Part shown: positions 25,788 through 35,524 of the stretch, one piece after another | How positions within the stretch are numbered: position 1 is the first letter of the stretch | Layout: each line of letters starts with the position of its first letter | DNA from: Pusillimonas sp. TS35 | GTDB lineage: Bacteria; Pseudomonadota; Gammaproteobacteria; Burkholderiales; Burkholderiaceae_B | DNA: 64,000 bases | Assembly (NCBI RefSeq): GCF_009857885.1 | Contig: NZ_WWER01000001.1 | Span: 372,001-436,000, forward strand | Direction: 5' to 3' | Position numbers and translations under genes: made by a program | Notes under the pieces: generated by a model | What the model saw: only the letters and a program-made list of their open reading frames with translations | What the model was told of the DNA's origin: nothing | Database searches by the model: none

Positions 25788-26444
25788 ATGGCCAATAAAT
25801 CCACGGGTTTTTCCCACAAGCTGATCGAGACTAACGTCGGCCTGCTGATTGTCCTGAGTATTCTGGTGATCTCCTTCGCTGGCCTGGTGCAGATCGTGCC
25901 GCTGTTCTTCCAGCACTCCACCACGCAGGCGGTACAGGGTGTCGAGCCCTACGACTCTCTGAGCCTGATCGGCCGCGACATCTACATCCGCGAAGGCTGT
26001 GTCGGCTGCCATTCCCAGCAAATCCGCATGCTCAGCTCCGAAGTGCAGCGCTATGGCCCGTACTCGTTGGCTGGCGAATCGCGCTACGACCACCCCTTCC
26101 TGTGGGGGTCCAAGCGCACCGGCCCCGATCTGGCCCGCGTGGGCGGACGCTATTCCGACGACTGGCATCGCGTGCACCTGCGCAATCCGCGCGATGTCGT
26201 CAAAGAGTCGAACATGCCGGCCTACCCCTGGCTGGCACAGCGTTCGGTCGAGGGTGAAAACGTGCAAGACCGCATGATCGCGCTGCGCAGGCTGGGTGTG
26301 CCCTATACCGACGAGCAGATCAGCAAGGCGCCCGAGGCGCTGAAGGGTCGTACCGAGGAAGATGCGCTGGTGGCTTTCCTGCAGGGGCTGGGCGTAGCCG
26401 GCCGCGATGCGGCGGCCAAGGCGGTGCGTGAGGGAGCGCTGTGA
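25788..26444 (+). CDS. ccoO: cbb3-type cytochrome c oxidase subunit II
   Basis: Monohaem cytochrome c subunit anchored by an N-terminal helix (about residues 17-40). The haem site CVGCHSQ has C71, C74 and H75. Met residues later in the protein, such as in SNMPAYPWL, supply the second axial ligand. The 218-residue length is typical. I start at ATG 25788 after GAGGAGAAG, since upstream frame sequence overlaps ccoN. The stop shares a base with the ccoQ start codon. Confidence 0.95.
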   Translation: MANKSTGFSHKLIETNVGLLIVLSILVISFAGLVQIVPLFFQHSTTQAVQGVEPYDSLSLIGRDIYIREGCVGCHSQQIRMLSSEVQRYGPYSLAGESRYDHPFLWGSKRTGPDLARVGGRYSDDWHRVHLRNPRDVVKESNMPAYPWLAQRSVEGENVQDRMIALRRLGVPYTDEQISKAPEALKGRTEEDALVAFLQGLGVAGRDAAAKAVREGAL

Positions 26445-26632
26445 TGCTGGGGATTTTCAACGGGATCGCCACACTGCTCGTGCTGGCGACATTCCTGGGC
26501 ATTGTTTGGTGGGCCTGGTCCGCGGGGCGGGCCAAGGCCAATCACGAGGCATCCATGCTGCCGTTCGCTCTGCCAGACGAGGCGATAGCCTGCGCGGCGA
26601 CGCAAAAGAATGAAGGACACAATCATGAGTAA
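26444..26632 (+). CDS. ccoQ: cbb3-type oxidase subunit CcoQ
   Basis: Small single-helix subunit that stabilises the oxidase. The 62-residue protein has one helix at about residues 4-25 (GIATLLVLATFLGIVWWAW), followed by the short polar LPF...DEA tail characteristic of CcoQ. ATG 26444 overlaps the ccoO stop; a GTG three bases upstream is an alternative. The end overlaps ccoP by eight bases. Confidence 0.9.
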   Translation: MLGIFNGIATLLVLATFLGIVWWAWSAGRAKANHEASMLPFALPDEAIACAATQKNEGHNHE

Positions 26633-27545
26633 TTTCGTCAGCAGTTTCTGGAGCTACTTCATCGCCATCATTTCGCTGGGCGGTATCGTGTTCTGCCTGT
26701 GGCTGCTGTTCACGCAGCGGGCCTGGCTGGGCCGTTCGGTGCCGGCGGGTGAAGACACCGGGCACGTGTGGGATGGCGACCTGACGGAGCTGAACACGCC
26801 CGTGCCACGTTGGTGGACAGTGTTCTATATAGGCCTGTGCGTGATTGCGTTGGCCATTCTGTTCCTCTATCCCGGCCTGGGCGACTATTCAGGCAAACTG
26901 GGCTACACCGCTGCCAAGCAGGTCAAGGCGCAGCAGGAGGCCATGCACGCACAGATCGAGCCTTTGTACGCGAAGTATCGAGAGATGCAGATTCCCGCTA
27001 TTGCGCAGGATGAAAACGCGCGTCAGATTGGTCAGCGCCTGTTTTTGAACAACTGTGCGCAGTGCCACGGTTCAGATGCGCGCGGCGCGGGCACCTTTCC
27101 CAACCTGACGGATAAAGACTGGCTGCATGGCGGCTCACCCGAGCAGATCATGCAAACCATCACCAAGGGCCGCCATGGCATGATGCCGCCCTGGGCATCG
27201 TCGGTCAGCCCGGTCGATGCGGCCAACATCGCCAACTATGTCCGCTCGCTTTCAGGCCTGGCCAGCGATCCGCTCAAGGTGGTGCCCGGCAAGCGCGGCT
27301 TCGAAACCTACTGCGTCGCCTGCCACGGCATCGACGGCAAGGGTAATCAGGCTGTTGGCGCGCCTAACCTCACAGACAATGTCTGGTTGTTCGGCAGTTC
27401 CGAAGCCGCAATCGTCGAAACCATCCTGAAGGGCCGGCAGAACGTCATGCCCGCACAGGAAGGTATCCTGACGCAAGACCAGATCCGCATGCTGACGGCA
27501 TGGGTCTGGGGCCTGAGCAATCAGGCTGCGGTGGCAGCCAAATAA
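26625..27545 (+). CDS. ccoP: cbb3-type cytochrome c oxidase subunit III (dihaem)
   Basis: Dihaem cytochrome c subunit that accepts electrons from soluble donors. The 306-residue protein has two N-terminal helices (about 8-30 and 64-83) and then two cytochrome c domains with CAQCHG (C144, C147, H148) and CVACHG (C230, C233, H234). Axial Met regions are HGMMPPWA and QNVMPAQEG. I start at ATG 26625, behind AAGGACAC; an in-frame ATG at 26610 is also possible. It overlaps ccoQ. Confidence 0.95.
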   Translation: MSNFVSSFWSYFIAIISLGGIVFCLWLLFTQRAWLGRSVPAGEDTGHVWDGDLTELNTPVPRWWTVFYIGLCVIALAILFLYPGLGDYSGKLGYTAAKQVKAQQEAMHAQIEPLYAKYREMQIPAIAQDENARQIGQRLFLNNCAQCHGSDARGAGTFPNLTDKDWLHGGSPEQIMQTITKGRHGMMPPWASSVSPVDAANIANYVRSLSGLASDPLKVVPGKRGFETYCVACHGIDGKGNQAVGAPNLTDNVWLFGSSEAAIVETILKGRQNVMPAQEGILTQDQIRMLTAWVWGLSNQAAVAAK

Positions 27546-27587
27546 GGGCGTCACGCCCCCAACCCCGATCATCACATCGAGTAGGTC

Positions 27588-29087
27588 ATGGACAGCGAAT
27601 CGATCAGCCGCCCGGCGAGCGCGGCCAGGAAAGAAGAAATCCCCGCCTGGAGGCCAGCACAGCTGCCTTCGCCCGGCGGTCCTTCTCCCCAGGTCGAGCA
27701 GGCGCTGTCCGAAGTCCGCGGCAAGATTTATCCGCGTTCGGTGACGGGGTACTTTGCGCGCTGGCGCGTCATCATGGTGTTTGTCACACAGGCCATTTTC
27801 TATGGCCTGCCGTGGCTGCAATGGAACGGCCGCCAGGCTGTCCTGTTCGATCTCGCGGCGCGCAAGTTCTATATTTTCGGCATGGTCTTGTGGCCGCAAG
27901 ATGTCATTTATCTGGCGGTACTTCTGGTGCTGTCCGCGCTTGGGCTGTTTCTGTTCACGGCCATGGCGGGCCGCTTGTTCTGTGGCTACGCCTGTCCGCA
28001 AACGGTCTACACCGAAATCTTCATGTGGATAGAGCGCAAGGTAGAAGGCGACCGCCTGGCCCGCATCCGCCTGGACGAAGCCCCCTGGTCGTGGCGCAAG
28101 TTGCGCATCAAGACAACCAAGCATACGCTGTGGGTGCTGCTCGCTTGGTGGACGGGCTCTACCTTCATCGGCTACTTTGCCCCTATTCGCGAGCTTGGCA
28201 TGGGCCTGCTCACGTTTACGCTAGGCCCCTGGCAGTGGTTCTGGATGGTGTTCTATTCGTTTGCAACCTGGGGCAACGCCGGCTTCATGCGCGAAGCCGT
28301 GTGCAAATATATGTGCCCATATGCGCGTTTCCAGAGCGTCATGGTCGATGACGACACCTTCGTCGTCACGTACGATTACAAGCGCGGCGAACCGCGCGGC
28401 GGCCGTTCACGCAAGATCGATCACAAAGATGCGGGCATGGGCGACTGCGTCGATTGCAGCATGTGCGTACAAGTCTGTCCAACCGGCATCGACATCCGCG
28501 AAGGCTTGCAATATATGTGCATAGGGTGTGGTGCCTGTGTTGATGCCTGCGATACGGTTATGGACAAGATGGGCTACGATCTCGGCCTCATCCGCTATAC
28601 CTCCGGGCGCGCCATTACGGACGGCCTGACCCAGAAACAGGTGCGTAAACGGGTGCTGCGCCCGCGCGTGCTCATTTACTGGGCTGTCATGATCGCCATT
28701 GCAATTGCCTTTGTGGTCTCGCTCGGCACCCGTACCACGCTGCGCATGGATGTTATCCGCGATCGCGGTGCGTTGGGTCGTGAAGTGCCCGGTGGCATCA
28801 TTGAAAACGTCTACAGGCTGCAGTTCATCAATACGTCTGAGGCGCCAATTACGCTGAAGCTTGGCGCCAAGGGGGTGGAAGGGCTTTCGATCGAAACCGC
28901 CGACACCCGCGGTCAGTCCGTCACGGTCGATGCGGCTTCCAACCGCCTGGTGCCCATCGTGGTGCGGGCGCCGGCGGCCAGCACCCAGCCTGGCCTGCAC
29001 GAAATCGAGCTGCGCGCCGAGGGTAGCTATACCGAAGGCCGTAATGTGGACGTTGTGGAAAAATCCAGTTTCTTTGTACCGAAATAA
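27588..29087 (+). CDS. ccoG: Cytochrome c oxidase accessory protein CcoG (FixG)
   Basis: Membrane-bound polyferredoxin proposed to reduce Cu(II) during cbb3 assembly. The 499-residue protein has several N-terminal membrane helices, the CGYACPQTVYTEIF and CKYMCPYARFQ motifs, and two 4Fe-4S sites in CVDCSMCVQVCPTGID and CIGCGACVDAC. The C-terminal part is an immunoglobulin-like periplasmic domain. It is 42 bases after ccoP and its stop overlaps the start of ccoH by one base. Confidence 0.95.
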   Translation: MDSESISRPASAARKEEIPAWRPAQLPSPGGPSPQVEQALSEVRGKIYPRSVTGYFARWRVIMVFVTQAIFYGLPWLQWNGRQAVLFDLAARKFYIFGMVLWPQDVIYLAVLLVLSALGLFLFTAMAGRLFCGYACPQTVYTEIFMWIERKVEGDRLARIRLDEAPWSWRKLRIKTTKHTLWVLLAWWTGSTFIGYFAPIRELGMGLLTFTLGPWQWFWMVFYSFATWGNAGFMREAVCKYMCPYARFQSVMVDDDTFVVTYDYKRGEPRGGRSRKIDHKDAGMGDCVDCSMCVQVCPTGIDIREGLQYMCIGCGACVDACDTVMDKMGYDLGLIRYTSGRAITDGLTQKQVRKRVLRPRVLIYWAVMIAIAIAFVVSLGTRTTLRMDVIRDRGALGREVPGGIIENVYRLQFINTSEAPITLKLGAKGVEGLSIETADTRGQSVTVDAASNRLVPIVVRAPAASTQPGLHEIELRAEGSYTEGRNVDVVEKSSFFVPK

Positions 29088-29374
29088 TGTCTGGGGAGGC
29101 TCGTCAGATGTCCAGTTCGCTACGCAATACTACGCAGCAGGCCGCCCCGGACAAGGTGGCGCCGGTCGAGCAGATGGGTGCTCGCCCCTGGTGGCGCGAA
29201 CCCTGGCCGTGGATACTCATGGCCGGGCCCGCGCTCGCGATCATCGGCTGCATCATTACCATTGCGCTGGCCGTGCAGAATTTCTCTGACCAGGAAATCC
29301 GCGATGGCGGAGTCAAGCGCGGTCTGGTGGTGTCCGTGGAAAAGCCAGCCGTGGAGGGCCATCGGGCGCAATGA
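29087..29374 (+). CDS. ccoH: Short FixH/CcoH-like cbb3 assembly protein
   Basis: Position after ccoG and a helix preceded by PWWREPWPWILMAGP point to the FixH/CcoH family, which helps assemble cbb3 oxidase. The 95-residue protein has one membrane helix (about residues 41-64) followed by only 30 residues. Typical FixH proteins are about 150-170 residues with a periplasmic domain, so most of that domain is missing here. The start overlaps the ccoG stop; ATG 29108 is an alternative. Confidence 0.72.
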   Translation: MSGEARQMSSSLRNTTQQAAPDKVAPVEQMGARPWWREPWPWILMAGPALAIIGCIITIALAVQNFSDQEIRDGGVKRGLVVSVEKPAVEGHRAQ

Positions 29375-29523
29375 TGGGGCAGGGCGCACTCGTTGTGCGG
29401 ACGCCACAAAAAGGCAACACGGGTGAGCCTGTACTTGGTAACGACCCCGATGCGCGTGCTGCAATGTGCGGATACACTGATGTCATTACATACCAACGAC
29501 ATTGCATGCCAATGGGAGACACT

Positions 29524-29781
29524 ATGAGAAACCGCACGTGGATGTGGGTGCTGTGGCCTTCGTTTCTGGCCGCCGGGGCGGTCAGCGCCGCCGTGTTCGC
29601 CCTGGTTGATCCGCTGGATATCACCTTTCTCGGTTATCTCAACGCAACCCGCCAGCAAGTGTACGCGGGTGGGTTTTTTCTTTTCTGGCTGATGGCGGCC
29701 TTGTCCAGCGCGCTTACGCTGCAGATCGCGCCGCCGCGTGCGCCTGAACTCGACGAGTTCGGCGAGCCGCTTCATTACTGA
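29524..29781 (+). CDS. Small two-helix membrane protein of unknown function
   Basis: The 85-residue protein has two hydrophobic segments, about residues 6-26 (VLWPSFLAAGAVSAAVFALV) and 43-66, and an acidic C-terminus PELDEFGEPLHY. GGGAG precedes ATG 29524. The frame is open further upstream, but that part is polar and follows ccoH without homology. It sits between the cbb3 operon and fnr, so a role in respiration is possible but not shown. I do not recognise a named family. Confidence 0.7.
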   Translation: MRNRTWMWVLWPSFLAAGAVSAAVFALVDPLDITFLGYLNATRQQVYAGGFFLFWLMAALSSALTLQIAPPRAPELDEFGEPLHY

Positions 29782-29898
29782 GGCCTAAGGCGGCATCGCT
29801 ACGGCGGGCATGGCCGTATTGTTGATCCCCGCATGCCGACGCCCTGAGGCGTTGCCGTTTATCGATACCAGGCCCGTGCCAGAGGGCCTAGGGCTGAG

Positions 29899-30630
29899 TC
29901 ATGTGGTGCACTCTATGCCGGCCAGCGCATGCAGCGCAGGTAGATCCAGCAGGTGTACCTCGCGTTGGTGGATGCGGATCAGGCCTTCTCGGGCAAAGCG
30001 CGAGAACAGACGGCTGACTGTTTCAAGGGTAAGACCCAGGTAATTGCCGATTTCGTCCCGGCTCATGCGCAGCACGAACTCATTGGGCGAATATCCAAGC
30101 GTGGAAAGGCGCTGCGATAAATTCACAAGAAAAGCCGCCAGCCTTTGCTCTGAGCGCAAGGCCCCCAGCGACATGACCATCTGATGCGAGCGATTGATCT
30201 CTTTGCTCATCAGGCGGCGAAATTGCTGCTGCAGCGTAGGCAGTTGCTGGGAAAGCTGATCCATGTCGCGAATTCGGATAACGCAGACTTCGCTGTCTTC
30301 CAGCGCCACGGCATTGGACACGTGCTGGTTGGTGAGCAAGCCGTCCATACCGATGATTTCGCCGGGCAGCAGGAAGCCGGTGATCTGCATGTGTCCCGAG
30401 GCGTCTTCCAGTTGTGTCTTGAGCGAACCGAAACGCACGCCATAAACGGCGTCGGCAGGGTCACCCAGATGGAACAGCGTGCCCCCCTTGCTGATCCGGA
30501 TGCGCTCTTGCACCAGTTCGTCGAGCCGGGCAATGTCTTCGCGCGCCATACCCAGCGGCAGGCAGATATCGCTCAGCATACAGGTCGAACAGCGAGAGGC
30601 TTCTGGAGTGATTGAAATTCTTCTTTGCAT
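29899..30630 (-). CDS. fnr: FNR-type oxygen-sensing transcriptional regulator
   Basis: Global regulator of the oxic-anoxic switch that binds TTGAT-N4-ATCAA when its 4Fe-4S cluster is intact. The 243-residue protein has the cluster cysteines C14, C17 and C23 (CSTCMLSDIC) and a fourth at about C116 (SEVCVIR). A cyclic-nucleotide-type beta barrel and a C-terminal helix-turn-helix follow, with ETVSR in the recognition helix as in E. coli FNR. It faces the cbb3 operon convergently, and a perfect FNR box lies before that operon. Its own leader contains a strong hairpin. Confidence 0.95.
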   Translation of the reverse strand: MQRRISITPEASRCSTCMLSDICLPLGMAREDIARLDELVQERIRISKGGTLFHLGDPADAVYGVRFGSLKTQLEDASGHMQITGFLLPGEIIGMDGLLTNQHVSNAVALEDSEVCVIRIRDMDQLSQQLPTLQQQFRRLMSKEINRSHQMVMSLGALRSEQRLAAFLVNLSQRLSTLGYSPNEFVLRMSRDEIGNYLGLTLETVSRLFSRFAREGLIRIHQREVHLLDLPALHALAGIECTT

Positions 30631-30666
30631 ACAATCGCCCCCCGTGGGCGAACAGTAAAGTTATCA

Positions 30667-30697
30667 GGCAGGCGCGGCATGAAATGCGGCGCCTGCC
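30667..30697 (-). other. Long hairpin in the fnr 5' leader
   Basis: GGCAGGCGC (30667-30675) pairs with GCGCCTGCC (30689-30697), and inside it GCAT pairs with ATGC around GAA. The two helices are separated only by a G-G mismatch (C-C in the fnr-sense RNA), giving 13 bp in all. It lies 37 bases upstream of the fnr start. No T-run follows on either strand. Confidence 0.55.
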
Positions 30698-30769
30698 GCG
30701 GCCGGTACGGGGCAAGGGCCCTGTACGCAATGACCCGCACCCTGATGAGGCAGATCATGCGACCAGAAA

Positions 30770-30783
30770 TTGACCTATGTCAG
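30770..30783. promoter_or_regulatory. FNR/CRP-like site between fnr and clpB (candidate)
   Basis: TTGACCTATGTCAG is a near-palindrome of the form TTGAC-N4-GTCAR, resembling FNR-family sites but with C/G at the discriminating position. It lies 140 bases from fnr and 193 from clpB. It might instead be a -35 element. Confidence 0.35.
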
Positions 30784-30899
30784 GGATAGTACCAAATATG
30801 TCAGCACTCTACTGTGAACGGTGCTGAAATGTTTGATGCAACGGCGCGGTGCCCCGGTTATAAGCATTAACGCGGGCCTGAAATTTGCCGGCGTGTTCC

Positions 30900-30929
30900 C
30901 TTGAAAAATCGCGTGCCATCCGCACATAT
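30900..30929 (+). promoter_or_regulatory. Sigma-32 heat-shock promoter of clpB
   Basis: CTTGAAA (30900-30906) matches the sigma-32 -35 exactly. GCACATAT (30922-30929), 15 bases on, resembles the -10 CCCCATNT. The position, 47 bases before the clpB start, fits a heat-shock promoter. Confidence 0.7.
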
Positions 30930-30975
30930 TCTGTATCCGAGCTCACGCTCCTTCTCTTTACTGTGAAGAACAAAC

Positions 30976-33570
<2,595 letters not shown>

Positions 33571-33575
33571 GGGGT

Positions 33576-33621
33576 CGGGCCCGCGCCTCGCATATACTGG
33601 CGGTTTTACAGGCGCGGCCCG
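33576..33621 (+). terminator. Imperfect inverted repeat after clpB
   Basis: CGGGCCCGCGCCT (33576-33588) and AGGCGCGGCCCG (33610-33621) are complementary apart from one bulged C. The loop is 21 bases and no T-run follows, so it may be a weak terminator or an mRNA-end stabiliser. Confidence 0.4.
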
Positions 33622-33645
33622 ATTCTCCCGCACAGGAGTGCATTC

Positions 33646-34110
33646 ATGTCCCAAGAAGCTTTCATGCGCGAGGCCGTGGCGCTTGCCCGTGCCAACATTG
33701 AGGCCGGCGGCCGTCCCTTTGGCGCTGTTCTGGTACGCGATGGTCAGATCATCGCGCGCGCCGCTAACCAGATCAACCAGACCAGTGACCCCACCGCGCA
33801 CGCCGAATTGCTCGCGCTGCGCGAGGCGGGCGGCAAGCTGGGCACCTCGCGCCTGGACGGCTGTGAAGTTTATGCCAGCGGCCATCCCTGTCCCATGTGT
33901 CTGGCAGCCATGCGGCTGGCGGGCATCCGCGCCGCCTATTTCGCATATTCAAACGAAGATGGCGAGCCCTTCGGCATGTCAACTTCTGACGTCTACGCAG
34001 AACTGCCCGCGCTGGCGGTGGATGGGTCCGCGCTACTGCAGCCTTTGCGTCCCGCCGGCGAAGAAGGGCTGTATCATGCCTGGTCTGCTCGACAGGTAAA
34101 GCATGGCTGA
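33646..34110 (+). CDS. Nucleoside/nucleobase deaminase (CMP/dCMP deaminase fold)
   Basis: Zinc deaminase of the cytidine-deaminase superfamily; the family includes guanine deaminases and tRNA adenosine deaminases. The 154-residue protein shows the zinc site H52-A-E54 and PCPMC (C82, C85). The open FGAVLVRDG strand is typical of GuaD-like members, and the substrate is probably a free purine or nucleoside. ATG 33646 follows CAGGAG. It overlaps the next MFS gene by eight bases, suggesting a functional link, perhaps uptake or export of the same compound class. Confidence 0.85.
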   Translation: MSQEAFMREAVALARANIEAGGRPFGAVLVRDGQIIARAANQINQTSDPTAHAELLALREAGGKLGTSRLDGCEVYASGHPCPMCLAAMRLAGIRAAYFAYSNEDGEPFGMSTSDVYAELPALAVDGSALLQPLRPAGEEGLYHAWSARQVKHG

Positions 34111-35323
34111 ACACGGGGCGAAGCGGCAAAGCCTTCGAAACGGCGAGCACGTCGCGCATGCCGGCGTCCTCGCCTTGATTGTCATCGTTGCCCTGGGCAT
34201 GAACCTGCGCCCCATCCTTACGACGATCGGGCCCTTGCTGGCGGAAATACGTGCGGATACAGGTCTGGGCTTCCAGGGTGCTTCGCTTTTGACGGCGCTG
34301 CCTGTTGTCTGCATGGGGGCGATTGCGCTCGTCCTGCCGTGGATAGACCGCGTTGTGTCCGAGAACCAAGGTATCGTGAGCGGGCTGCTGGCCATTGCCG
34401 CTGCATGCCTGTGGCGCGCCTGGCTCGACGGGGGCGGTGCGCTGATCGCCAGCGCCGCGTTGGCGGGCACGGGCGTCGCCATTATCCAGGCGTTGGTGCC
34501 AGGCGCCATAAAGCGCTGGTTTCCGCGGCATGTTCCCACTGCCCTGGGGTTTTATTCGGCCTCGCTCATGACGGGGGGCGGCGTCGCTGCCGTGCTGGCC
34601 CCGCAGGTCGCGCAATGGTTTTCAAGCTGGCGGGTGGGTCTCGCTGTGTGGGCACTGCCAGCGCTGTTGGCGCTGGCGCTGTGGCTGCGTGGGCGTCCGG
34701 CTGAAGTGGTCCGGCCACGAACGGCGGGGCCCGTCCGTCACTTCTTCGGCAACCGGCGTGGCTGGCTGCTGGCGTTTTACTTCGGTTTCATCAACGGTGG
34801 CTATACCAGCATGGTGGCGTGGCTGCCGCCTTTTTATCGCCAGTTGGGCTGGAGTGCGCCAGCCAGCGGGGGCCTCATCGGCTTCATGACAATTTTCCAG
34901 GTTATCGGCGCGCTGGGCGCACCGGTGTTAATGCGCAGCGGCCCTGACCGCCGCCCCTGGCTGATTCTGGCACTGGCGACACAACTGGTGGGGTTTGTAG
35001 GGTTGGTGGCGGCGCCGCAGGGCATGCCTTTGCTGTGGGTCGCGCTGATCGGCTATGGCCTGGGCTCGTGTTTCGCCCTGAGTTTGACGCTGACGCTCGA
35101 TCACGTGCATGAGTCGCGCGCCGCCGGCAGCCTGGCAGCTTTTGTGCAAGGCGTGGGCTTTATCATCACGGGTATTATTCCGTACATCACGGGCTGGCTG
35201 CGTGATACCACCGGCGCCTTCGACGCTTCATGGATTGTGCTTGCCGCTTCGGTGGCGGTAATGATTGCAGTGACGATGATATTTTCGCCGCGAGGGTATC
35301 AGAAGGCCATCGGTGCGCCTTGA
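34103..35323 (+). CDS. MFS transporter, CynX/NimT family
   Basis: Twelve-helix transporter of the CynX/NimT subfamily, named for E. coli proteins linked to cyanate and 2-nitroimidazole. The 406-residue protein has the subfamily opening LGMNLRPILTTIGPLL and SLLTALPVVCMG, and a second half with GGYTSMVAWLPPFY. The substrate is unknown. It overlaps the deaminase gene by eight bases, so the two are probably translated together. A queH remnant on the opposite strand begins directly after its stop. Confidence 0.85.
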   Translation: MAEHGAKRQSLRNGEHVAHAGVLALIVIVALGMNLRPILTTIGPLLAEIRADTGLGFQGASLLTALPVVCMGAIALVLPWIDRVVSENQGIVSGLLAIAAACLWRAWLDGGGALIASAALAGTGVAIIQALVPGAIKRWFPRHVPTALGFYSASLMTGGGVAAVLAPQVAQWFSSWRVGLAVWALPALLALALWLRGRPAEVVRPRTAGPVRHFFGNRRGWLLAFYFGFINGGYTSMVAWLPPFYRQLGWSAPASGGLIGFMTIFQVIGALGAPVLMRSGPDRRPWLILALATQLVGFVGLVAAPQGMPLLWVALIGYGLGSCFALSLTLTLDHVHESRAAGSLAAFVQGVGFIITGIIPYITGWLRDTTGAFDASWIVLAASVAVMIAVTMIFSPRGYQKAIGAP

Positions 35324-35523
35324 CCGCCGGATATAAGGCCGGCGCGGCGGCGCGCACCCCACAGTCGTTGATCTGATCAGGCTCGTTTTCCAACCCCTAG
35401 GCCCGCTTGAACCAGTTGCCGCGGTCGTAACCGGCATTGATGAAGGGAATGCCGTGTTTTTCCGCAAGACGAATGTTTCGTTCTTGCGGATTTTGTATTC
35501 GCGATCGGGGTTAAACGCATCAT
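35324..35523 (-). pseudogene. queH: Decayed queH (epoxyqueuosine reductase) remnant
   Basis: On the minus strand three pieces of QueH are recognisable. First is NPDREYKIRKNE. Next, one base out of frame, is [26 protein letters not shown] then TAG (35397-35399). Last is DQINDCGVRAAA from the C-terminal part. QueH proteins read approximately [28 protein letters not shown] and later RWKNMDQINDCGHRAA. A missing A in GAAAAC explains the first shift, and about 100 codons between the second and third blocks are deleted. The N-terminal CCAPC part is gone and glnE ends where it should begin. The remnant cannot encode an active enzyme. Confidence 0.75.
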
Positions 35524-35524
35524 G

